Assembly: GCA_031267195.1 (NCBI GenBank)
Contig: JAIRZO010000059.1
Coordinates: 1-6,704, forward strand
Reading direction: 5' to 3'
Length of the DNA: 6,704 nt
From: Holosporaceae bacterium
Lineage (GTDB): Bacteria > Pseudomonadota > Alphaproteobacteria > UBA3830
Shown: positions 1 to 5,362 of the stretch, piece after piece
Position numbering within the stretch: position 1 is the first letter of the stretch
How the letters are laid out: each line of letters begins with the position of its first letter
Notes under the pieces: generated by a model
The model's input: only the letters and a program-made list of their open reading frames with translations
Database searches by the model: none
Told to the model about the DNA's origin: nothing
Translations under genes and position numbers: made by a program

Positions 1-248
1 AACAAATGAAGTAGAGATGGTTTGTACAGATGGGAACCCATCGTAGGCAGAGGTTTTTGAAGAAGACACAGACCTAAAACATATTGTAACCAAGTCAGAA
101 ACCTGCTTGGTATGAGTCATACAGTTCTGTGTTGCGATATTATCTCGTAAGATTGCATCGAAAAACCAAATGTTACTCAAAATCAGAGGAAATGCTTGGG
201 TTATCAATAACTCTACTGCTTAATAAACATGCATTGCTATCTATATAG
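1..248 (+). pseudogene. IS1-family transposase remnant (InsB-like C-terminus), frameshifted and with an internal stop
   Basis: Reading from base 2, the sequence gives TNEVEMVCTDGNPS, then a TAG stop at 44-46, then AEVFEEDTDLKHIVTK and SETCLV, then a TGA at 113-115. Skipping one base near 113 restores a frame beginning ESYSSVLRYYLVRLHRK, continuing TKCYSKSEEMLGLSITLLLN and ending at TAG 246-248. The order of a TDG motif with its catalytic Asp, a KHIV-type strand, a Glu opening the next helix, then RLHRKTK and YSKSEEM matches the end of IS1 InsB, where I recall TDGWP, HVISKRY, IERHN, ARLGRKS and FSKSVE. The TAG stands where Tyr is expected. The 5' part lies left of the window. No IS1-like terminal inverted repeat was found after the stop, because phaZ codons begin at once. 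It is judged non-functional. The IS1 programmed frameshift lies far upstream between insA and insB, so it does not explain this break. Family assignment is from motif memory, not a search. Confidence 0.78.
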
Positions 249-1532
249 CGCAATCCCCAATTTCCCGATGAATTCCTCGATTTTTGGCGCCACCATACTC
301 CTCCATTTGCTGCCGGAAAACACTCCATAGTGCCCTACTCCTTTCTGCAAATAGTGCATGCGCATGGTTTTTGGAATATTTGAACACAGTGTATGGGCGG
401 CATAGGTTTGGCCTGGCGCTGAAATATCATCATTTTCTCCTTCAATGGTTAGAAGTGCACAATTTCTGATAGCCCTAAGATCCAGCACACCTCCCTGGTA
501 TTTCATAACTCCACGCGGCAGTTCATAGGTCTGAAAAACCTTTTCGATAGTCTCCAAATAATAGACATCATCCATGTCCAGTACCGAAAGATATTCGTCA
601 TAGAAAGTGGCATGCTTTTGGACAGCTCCGTCATTTTTTAGGATTTTATCCTCCAGAAATGTCGTGTGAGCCCGGTGGTGAGAATTGGGATTCATGTTAA
701 TGAAGGCTGTCAGCTGAACAAAGCCGGGATATACACGCCGGCCTGCTCCCGGATGTCCGGCAGGAATGATGGTGAGAAATTTTTTTTCAAACCAGGAGAG
801 GGGATGAGATTCCGCTAACACGTTTACCTTGGTGCGATTGGCCCGCGGATCTATGGGTCCTCCCATGGGGATGATACTTACTGGTCTACAAGGATCGTTC
901 GCCTCTTCCAGCAGAGCCGCCAGTGCCAGTACCTGCACCGCCGGCTGGCAGACCGCCATCACATGAACGCCGGGACCCATGTGATGCAAAAAATCAACGA
1001 GATAGAACAAATAGTTATCCAGACTAAAATTTCCCGCCGCCAGCGGCACATGGCGAAGACTTTTCCAGTCGGTGATGTAGACATCATGGCGCGGAATCAT
1101 GCGCTGAACAGTGTCTCGCAGCAAAGTAGAAAAATGTCCTGATACTGGAGCAATTATGAGGACTTTTGGCTCCGCTGGACTTTGATTTTCTTTGCTAAAA
1201 TGAATGAGATCACAGAAATCTTTCTTGAGAACGGTGGTTTGGTATACAGGAATTTTCACAGTTTCCGGAGTAGCGCCACGTCTGCCTGCCTTTTGGGGAA
1301 TTTCAACAAAATCGATATTAAACTCCGGCTTCACGCCATAGCGGGACAGGCGTTCATACATTTCAGCGGCACCATCCAAAAGCCGCCATGGGGCAAAATC
1401 CAATAGGGACGAATTTTTCTGTAGAGATGATCTTATCAGATGGGAAAACTTTCTCAAGGATAGAGATGAATGCGACATATGATCATACATTTTGTACATG
1501 TTTTGTTCTATATGATTGTAAAATTTATGCAT
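237..1532 (-). CDS. phaZ: Intracellular polyhydroxyalkanoate (PHB) depolymerase
   Basis: A 431-residue alpha/beta-hydrolase-like enzyme of the intracellular PHB depolymerase family (about 400-430 residues), which hydrolyses stored polyhydroxybutyrate in cytoplasmic granules to release carbon. The family uses Cys in place of the usual lipase Ser. Here the nucleophile is Cys195 in MAVCQPAVQ, with Asp368 in GENDDIS and His401 in GVGHYGVF completing the triad. The Asp-to-His spacing of 33 equals that recalled for the Ralstonia eutropha enzyme (Asp355, His388). Other family-like stretches are VYITDW, PMGGPIDPR and the C-terminal FSGSKWRSMVAPKIEEFI. There is no signal peptide, consistent with an intracellular enzyme. 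The first ATG is favoured over later Met codons (12, 15, 19) by a strong GGAAGG ribosome-binding site five bases upstream. It is divergent from trcR across a 555-bp gap. Its last codons overlap the reading frame of the IS1 remnant on the other strand, so the final four or five residues may be altered. No phaC, phasin or phaR is in the window. Confidence 0.93.
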   Translation of the reverse strand: MHKFYNHIEQNMYKMYDHMSHSSLSLRKFSHLIRSSLQKNSSLLDFAPWRLLDGAAEMYERLSRYGVKPEFNIDFVEIPQKAGRRGATPETVKIPVYQTTVLKKDFCDLIHFSKENQSPAEPKVLIIAPVSGHFSTLLRDTVQRMIPRHDVYITDWKSLRHVPLAAGNFSLDNYLFYLVDFLHHMGPGVHVMAVCQPAVQVLALAALLEEANDPCRPVSIIPMGGPIDPRANRTKVNVLAESHPLSWFEKKFLTIIPAGHPGAGRRVYPGFVQLTAFINMNPNSHHRAHTTFLEDKILKNDGAVQKHATFYDEYLSVLDMDDVYYLETIEKVFQTYELPRGVMKYQGGVLDLRAIRNCALLTIEGENDDISAPGQTYAAHTLCSNIPKTMRMHYLQKGVGHYGVFSGSKWRSMVAPKIEEFIGKLGIALYR

Positions 1533-1537
1533 CTCTA

Positions 1538-1543
1538 CCTTCC
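1538..1543 (-). promoter_or_regulatory. Shine-Dalgarno site of phaZ
   Basis: GGAAGG on the minus strand lies five bases before the phaZ ATG (1530-1532). It is the strongest ribosome-binding site in the window and it fixes the start at the first of several closely spaced Met codons. Confidence 0.7.
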
Positions 1544-1590
1544 AGCGAAAACGACGTTCTATATTAGTGCAAGACTAGGGCGGACTAACC

Positions 1591-1620
1591 AGGGTGGCTG
1601 ACCACAGAATAACGCACCCT
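1591..1620 (-). repeat. Inverted repeat in the phaZ leader with an alternative stem
   Basis: AGGGTG (1591-1596) and CACCCT (1615-1620) are perfect inverted repeats separated by 18 bases. A second stem, GTGG-CTGA-CCAC (1594-1605), shares bases 1594-1596 with the first, so the two folds exclude each other. If phaZ is transcribed from upstream of 1620, this lies in its 5' untranslated leader. Whether it acts in regulation is unknown, and the stems are short. Confidence 0.35.
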
Positions 1621-1651
1621 CAGCGCACTATCGTTTTTTGAAAAATTATGT

Positions 1652-1664
1652 CATACATTGTATG
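1652..1664. repeat. Short palindrome, operator-like
   Basis: CATACA-T-TGTATG is a perfect 6-bp inverted repeat around one central base. It lies about 120 bp upstream of the phaZ start, in the divergent intergenic region. Its size and symmetry fit a dimeric repressor site, but no regulator can be named and chance occurrence is possible. Confidence 0.3.
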
Positions 1665-1843
1665 TGCTGTAGGGTTAATTTAAGGTAAATATATACGAAA
1701 ATTTTATTAGCAAATTGGAAATTTATGCATTCACCGACCTCATGTTAAAACTGTGCCGGTTCAGATGGAAGTGCGAAAATTTACAGAGCAAGTCCTATGC
1801 AAGTATGAATGCAAATCCACATTCCAAAAAGGATAAGTCGAAG

Positions 1844-1943
1844 CTATATACTCATTCAAGATGAGACTCCGGACTTGGAAAACTGCAATTGCTGTGAATT
1901 TTCGCCTTCGAAATCCAGCTTCTTATTTTGAATGAGTATATAG
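1844..1943. repeat. 100-bp imperfect palindromic element with 16-bp perfect terminal arms
   Basis: CTATATACTCATTCAA (1844-1859) is repeated as its exact reverse complement at 1928-1943. Complementarity continues inward in the same register with no gap. Bases 1860-1866 against 1921-1927 pair at all seven positions if G-U is allowed (1860-1927 and 1863-1924 are G-T), giving a 23-bp RNA stem. Scattered pairing follows (for example 1871-1873 with 1914-1916 and 1878-1880 with 1907-1909), closing with AATT (1887-1890) against AATT (1897-1900) around a six-base loop. The two wobble positions favour folding of the plus-strand (trcR-directed) RNA, since the minus-strand RNA would have C-A mismatches there. 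Candidates are a dispersed palindromic repeat of the REP, MITE or Rickettsia-palindromic-element kind, or a structured leader. No transposase accompanies it and no target-site duplication is obvious. Confidence 0.8.
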
Positions 1944-1967
1944 TGAACACTTTATATATCGCAACTA

Positions 1968-1997
1968 TTGCACTTGATTCAAAAAATAACGTAAAAT
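1968..1997 (+). promoter_or_regulatory. Possible sigma70-type promoter for trcR operon
   Basis: TTGCAC (1968-1973) and TAAAAT (1992-1997) are separated by 18 bases. The -10 matches TATAAT at five of six positions but the -35 only at three. It would give a leader of roughly 85 bases before the trcR ATG. The region is AT-rich and other pairings are possible, for example TTGAAT at 1928 with TTATAT at 1952, which would use the right arm of the palindrome. Confidence 0.22.
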
Positions 1998-2087
1998 GTC
2001 GCAGCAACATATCGTTAGTCGCATACGTTGTGTATTAGCATGGTATTTTGATTGTTTCGTAGACTTTTTTAAACAGAGAGTTAGCGT

Positions 2088-2672
2088 ATGGTTTCACCAA
2101 TTATGCCTCAGGGAACAGCCGTTTGGCTGATAGAGAATACAGCCCTCACCTTTAACCAAATAGCCGACTTTTGTGGGCTGCATGTGTTGGAGATTCAGGC
2201 TTTGGCTGACGGACAAGTATCCGTTGGCATGATGGGAGTCGATCCCATTAGAATGGGCCAGCTGACAGCGGATGAAATAGAGCGCTGTTCCCGGGACCCA
2301 AAGGCCAGCCTGATAATAGCAACTCCGAAATTTTCCATACCAAAATCCAAATCCAAAAAAAAGTATACTCCTCTCATAAAGAGACAAGAACGACCGGATG
2401 CCATAGCTTGGCTTGTGAAATTTTATCCAGAAATGAGCGACGCCACCATCTGTGCTCTAGTATCCACCACAAAGAATACAATCATATCCATTCGCAATAG
2501 AACTCATGCGAGAATGAGTGAAATACGACCAAAAGATCCAGTGTTGCTGGGATTTTGTACTCAGATAGAGCTTGATTCCGCCATAGCTTCGCTAAAAAAT
2601 GACAGTGAAGATAGTAAAAAAGGTAAAAAAACCAATGATAACAACGCTGGAAGTGGAGAACAGGTCTCCTGA
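2088..2672 (+). CDS. trcR: TrcR-type (DUF1013) cell-cycle transcriptional regulator
   Basis: A 194-residue soluble protein of the DUF1013/TrcR family, which is characteristic of Alphaproteobacteria and annotated as a cell-cycle transcriptional regulator. Two helix-turn-helix-like segments can be seen. The first, about residues 18-42, contains LTFNQIADFCGLHVLEIQAL. The second, about 104-140, contains YPEMSDATICALVSTTKNT followed by IISIRNRTH. The family-like stretches GMMGVDPI (47-54) and KRQERPDAIAWL (98-109), with Trp13 and Trp108, are present. The last 25 residues or so are Lys/Asp/Asn/Ser-rich and probably disordered. The ATG at 2088 has only a weak AGAGAG ribosome-binding site at 2075-2080, but the family-like MVSPIMPQGTAVWLIE beginning supports it. 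The stop codon overlaps the start of tldD by one base. DNA binding and target genes are inferred from the family name. Confidence 0.88.
   Translation: MVSPIMPQGTAVWLIENTALTFNQIADFCGLHVLEIQALADGQVSVGMMGVDPIRMGQLTADEIERCSRDPKASLIIATPKFSIPKSKSKKKYTPLIKRQERPDAIAWLVKFYPEMSDATICALVSTTKNTIISIRNRTHARMSEIRPKDPVLLGFCTQIELDSAIASLKNDSEDSKKGKKTNDNNAGSGEQVS
2655..2669 (+). promoter_or_regulatory. Stem-loop over the tldD ribosome-binding region at the trcR/tldD junction
   Basis: GGAGA (2655-2659) and TCTCC (2665-2669) form a perfect 5-bp stem around ACAGG. It sits directly before the TGATG stop/start overlap (2670-2674). The only Shine-Dalgarno-like bases for tldD are GGAGA and CAGG, so the stem would hide them until a ribosome finishing trcR opens it. 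This is the usual arrangement for translational coupling. The stem is short and its effect is inferred. Confidence 0.45.
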
Positions 2673-4138
2673 TGAAAAAGGAAAACTCTGTTGATTTTTT
2701 TGCTGACATTTGCGATTTAAAAGCCATGGTACAAAACGCTCTGCCGGTGTTTGTTGACGGCAGTTGCGGAGAGTTGTTTCTGGAATATGCGGAAAATGAA
2801 GTACTAAAAATAGAAAATGGAGTTGTGCAGACACCAGACATTAGTTCTCGACGAGGATTTGGATTGCGGGCGTTCAGAAGAGATCTCTCCCGCTATTCCT
2901 ATTCATCTTCTTTAAATGAGTTCGCCGTTAAGAAAGCAGCAGCTGTTGTAAATTTTTCTTCGCCGGCAGACTGCAATAATGGTAATCATCTCTACCAGAT
3001 TGATGAAACTGATAACGATACAATGACAAATTCTCGTAGTGATGATGCTCACCATCCATATGAAGATGTCCGCTTCATAGATACCGTATCACTCAATAAA
3101 AAAATCGAATTCCTTGGAAGCATTGATGCCTATGCGAGATCTAAATCTCCACTGATACAACAGGTCATTGCCACACTTTCTGCCTCCTGGCAGGTGACTT
3201 ATATCGCCACAGACAAAGGTAAAGTTACGCAGGACATAAGACCATTGGTGCGCCTCAGCGTATCACTTATCCTTCAAAAAGGAAATGTTCTTGAAAATGG
3301 CATGTATTCCGGCGGAGGAAGATTTGGCTATGAATTCATTTTGAATGATTCGACAATGCATTTTTATGTGGATGAAGCGCTGCGGCAAGCGGATGCAAAA
3401 TTGAATGCCATTAGGGCACCGGCGGGCGAAATGCCAGTAATTTTAGCCAATGGCTGGACAGGAATTATGCTACATGAATCAATCGGCCATGGTCTGGAGG
3501 GGGATTTTATACGGAAAAAAACCTCTTCGTTTCATAATTTACTAGGAGAAACGATTGCCGCCCCCAACATTTCCGTTGTGGATGATGGAACGCTGCTGCA
3601 GCGACGCGGATCCATCCGGTTCGATGATGAAGGAAACAAATCCCAGCGCACCATGCTGATAGAAAACGGGAAACTGGTGGGATTTTTATGGGATCGCATG
3701 AACGCATCTCTCATGTCAACTTCATCCACCGGCAATGGCAGAAGAGAAAGCTATAAACACATGCCAATTCCCCGCATGACCAACACATTTATGTTGGCCG
3801 GGAACTGTTCCAGCGAAGAGATGATTGGGAACGTAAAAATGGGACTATTTGCAAAAACTTTCTCCAGCGGCCAGGTAGATGTTGTTTCCGGAAAGTTTGT
3901 ATTCTTATCAGAAGAAGCGTATCTTATCGAAAATGGTAAAATTGTGACTCCAGTGAATGGAGCAATGCTGATCGGAGATGGTCCCAGCATATTGAAAAAA
4001 ATATCCATGGTCGGAAATGATCTGAACCTGGATCCCGGTGTCGGAACTTGTGGGAAAAATGGACAGCATGTGCCGGTTGGAGTTGGAGAACCCAGCGTAC
4101 TCATCGATAGGATTACCGTTGGCGGAGCAGGTCTTTAG
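2672..4138 (+). CDS. tldD: TldD metalloprotease subunit
   Basis: A 488-residue protein of the TldD/PmbA family, close to the usual length of about 470-480. TldD with TldE (PmbA) forms a cytoplasmic zinc protease that degrades unfolded peptides and is known from CcdA turnover and microcin maturation. The HExxxH zinc motif is intact, with His268, Glu269 and His273 in LHESIGHGLEGDF. The likely third ligand is Cys460 in the C-terminal GTCGKNGQHVPVGVGEPS. The N-terminal part carries GFGLRAF (about 58-64) and the middle has SYKHMPIPRMTNT, all typical of TldD rather than PmbA. Residues about 108-130 form an acidic, low-complexity linker. The ATG overlaps the trcR stop (TGATG), pointing to translational coupling. 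The partner tldE is not in the window and is probably elsewhere. The physiological substrate here cannot be told from sequence. Confidence 0.95.
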   Translation: MKKENSVDFFADICDLKAMVQNALPVFVDGSCGELFLEYAENEVLKIENGVVQTPDISSRRGFGLRAFRRDLSRYSYSSSLNEFAVKKAAAVVNFSSPADCNNGNHLYQIDETDNDTMTNSRSDDAHHPYEDVRFIDTVSLNKKIEFLGSIDAYARSKSPLIQQVIATLSASWQVTYIATDKGKVTQDIRPLVRLSVSLILQKGNVLENGMYSGGGRFGYEFILNDSTMHFYVDEALRQADAKLNAIRAPAGEMPVILANGWTGIMLHESIGHGLEGDFIRKKTSSFHNLLGETIAAPNISVVDDGTLLQRRGSIRFDDEGNKSQRTMLIENGKLVGFLWDRMNASLMSTSSTGNGRRESYKHMPIPRMTNTFMLAGNCSSEEMIGNVKMGLFAKTFSSGQVDVVSGKFVFLSEEAYLIENGKIVTPVNGAMLIGDGPSILKKISMVGNDLNLDPGVGTCGKNGQHVPVGVGEPSVLIDRITVGGAGL

Positions 4139-4170
4139 GTCAGTGCGTAGTTAAGTATTAAGAATAGCTA

Positions 4171-4178
4171 GAAGGAAA
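4171..4178 (+). promoter_or_regulatory. Shine-Dalgarno site of dcd
   Basis: GAAGGAAA lies six bases before the dcd ATG at 4185. It allows dcd to be translated independently of tldD, which ends 46 bases upstream, and it supports the chosen start. Confidence 0.6.
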
Positions 4179-4184
4179 TAAAAT

Positions 4185-4739
4185 ATGCTACTGTGTGATC
4201 GACTAATAGGCGAACTTGCAAGAACTCACGCAATGATAGATCCATTTGTGGAAACTTTAGCCCAGAAATCCATCATATCCTATGGCCTATCATCCTACGG
4301 CTACGATGCCCGCGTGTCGAACGAATTCAAAATCTTCACCAACGTTGATAACGCCATCATCGATCCTAAAAATTTTTCCGAAAACGGATTTGTCACCAGA
4401 AAAACAGATTGCTGTATTATTCCTCCCAACAGTTTTGCGCTGGCCTGCACCGTGGAATATTTCAAAATCCCACGGGATGTCTTCGTGCTGTGCGTCGGAA
4501 AATCCACTTACGCCCGCTGCGGCATTATAGTTAACGTCACACCACTGGAACCAGAATGGGAAGGACATGTGACGTTGGAATTTTCCAATACAACGCAGCT
4601 GCCAGCGAAAATATATGCGAATGAAGGAGCATGCCAATTCCTATTTTTCAAAATAGCTGAAGTCTGCAAAACATCCTACCGAGATCGCCACGGTAAATAT
4701 ATGAATCAAATTGGTGTTACTCTTCCGAGAACCTGTTAA
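4185..4739 (+). CDS. dcd: dCTP deaminase
   Basis: A 184-residue cytoplasmic enzyme that deaminates dCTP to dUTP, supplying dUMP for thymidylate synthesis. Family signatures are [14 protein letters not shown] (32-45), IIPPNSFAL (78-86), [10 protein letters not shown] (105-114, with the substrate-binding Ser/Arg), and [17 protein letters not shown] (120-136). Glu132 in LEF is the expected catalytic acid, equivalent to Glu138 of the Escherichia coli enzyme. Gln151 and the C-terminal [12 protein letters not shown] complete the trimer-type fold. Motifs and length fit the alphaproteobacterial/rickettsial type rather than the 193-residue enterobacterial one. It is probably monofunctional; a deaminase/dUTPase fusion activity as in some archaea cannot be excluded by eye. 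The protein has nine Cys residues, which seems many for its size. It follows tldD by 46 bp and precedes the Tim44-like gene by 6 bp, so the three are probably co-transcribed. Confidence 0.95.
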   Translation: MLLCDRLIGELARTHAMIDPFVETLAQKSIISYGLSSYGYDARVSNEFKIFTNVDNAIIDPKNFSENGFVTRKTDCCIIPPNSFALACTVEYFKIPRDVFVLCVGKSTYARCGIIVNVTPLEPEWEGHVTLEFSNTTQLPAKIYANEGACQFLFFKIAEVCKTSYRDRHGKYMNQIGVTLPRTC

Positions 4740-4745
4740 TACAAA

Positions 4746-5348
4746 ATGTTTTCAATTTTATTTTTTTTCCTCATCACTGTTTTTTTAATAAAAAAGATCA
4801 ATGAAATAATTGGTTTTGATGTTGGCGCTAAAGTGGAAGAAAAATCCCTTGATCCAAAATATTTTGAAAAATCAGTCTTAAATGAGAATGGAGAAGAAAC
4901 GAGCAACAACAATCCATTCGGTAAGGCATATCCGAAATTTAACGCCGATGATTTTATTGAAAGAGCAAAGAAAGCTTTCGAGATGATCTTTAAGGCCTAT
5001 GCCGATGGAGATAAGTATATCCTCAATCGGCTGCTGTCCCAAAATATGTACAGGGCATTCGCAAAAGCAATCGATGATCGAAATATGCGGGGAGAAGTTC
5101 TTCAGGGAACAATCGAGCGCTTTCTCAAGGTCGAAATAGTAGAAGCGGGAATCTCCGGTGATGATTTTTTTGTAGTTGTGCAATTTGTTTCGGAACAGAG
5201 TAATGTCCTAAAATCTAAAAATGGTGATATTCTTGAGGGAAATCCCGATTTCATAGAAATCCGCACAGAAATTTTTTCATTTTTCCGAAAAAAAACTGCA
5301 TCGGATAATCAATGGATGTTGTGCGAAATAAAAAATTGTGCTGAATAA
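4746..5348 (+). CDS. Tim44/TimA-like inner-membrane adaptor protein
   Basis: A 200-residue protein with one N-terminal hydrophobic segment (residues 2-15, rich in Phe, Ile and Leu) followed by Lys-Lys. This fits a membrane anchor with the rest in the cytoplasm. A variable, Asn/Glu-rich linker (about 25-60) leads to a Tim44-like domain (about 65-197) showing FNADDFIERAKKAFEMIFKA, then YADGDKYILNRLLS, then FAKAIDDRNMRGE, and ending QWMLCEI. This is the usual layout of alphaproteobacterial relatives of mitochondrial Tim44, the import-motor scaffold. The bacterial role is poorly known and I do not assign one. It starts 6 bp after the dcd stop without a clear ribosome-binding site, so translation is probably coupled to dcd. 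It is slightly shorter than the roughly 220-240 residues I expect for relatives, mainly in the linker. Confidence 0.85.
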   Translation: MFSILFFFLITVFLIKKINEIIGFDVGAKVEEKSLDPKYFEKSVLNENGEETSNNNPFGKAYPKFNADDFIERAKKAFEMIFKAYADGDKYILNRLLSQNMYRAFAKAIDDRNMRGEVLQGTIERFLKVEIVEAGISGDDFFVVVQFVSEQSNVLKSKNGDILEGNPDFIEIRTEIFSFFRKKTASDNQWMLCEIKNCAE

Positions 5349-5362
5349 TTCGCCATGTGCAT

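Larger units (their letters stand above)
1533..2087. other. 555-bp gene-free region between divergent phaZ and trcR
   Basis: No convincing protein or structural RNA gene was found here. Contents, left to right, are the phaZ leader with an AGGGTG/CACCCT inverted repeat (1591-1620), a short operator-like palindrome (1652-1664), an AT-rich stretch (about 1675-1735), a 100-bp palindromic element (1844-1943), and an AT-rich segment before trcR that should hold its promoter. Two GANTC sites (1865-1869 and 1976-1980), the target of the alphaproteobacterial methylase CcrM, are present, but such short motifs also arise by chance. A 24-codon frame (1861-1935) lies inside the palindrome and is not believed to be a gene. 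Confidence 0.6.

Noticed and set aside
29..42. GATGGG-AA-CCCATC hairpin
   Set aside because: It falls on the DGNPS codons of the transposase remnant, so coding sequence explains it. It also has no U-run for a terminator.
90..110. Hairpin CCAAG/CTTGG with inner CAG/CTG as a terminator for phaZ or the IS
   Set aside because: The stem has a bulge and no run of T follows on either strand, and it lies within the transposase remnant.
1675..1689. CtrA-like box (TTAA-N7-TAAA)
   Set aside because: The second half-site does not match TTAA and the region is AT-rich, so near matches are expected by chance.
1861..1935. A 24-codon frame inside the palindrome, from ATG at 1861 to TGA at 1933-1935
   Set aside because: It is very short, has no ribosome-binding site, and its sequence is constrained by the palindrome rather than by coding. 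A second frame is also open through most of the same stretch.
2482..2841. Minus-strand open frames across trcR/tldD, and similar frames opposite tldD, dcd, phaZ and the ABC gene
   Set aside because: They lie antisense to well-supported genes, and their translations show no family motifs or ribosome-binding sites.
5323..5355. GCGAA/TTCGC inverted repeat at the convergent end of the Tim44-like and ABC genes as a bidirectional terminator
   Set aside because: Only about five pairs with a loop of more than 20 bases, so it is too weak to call.
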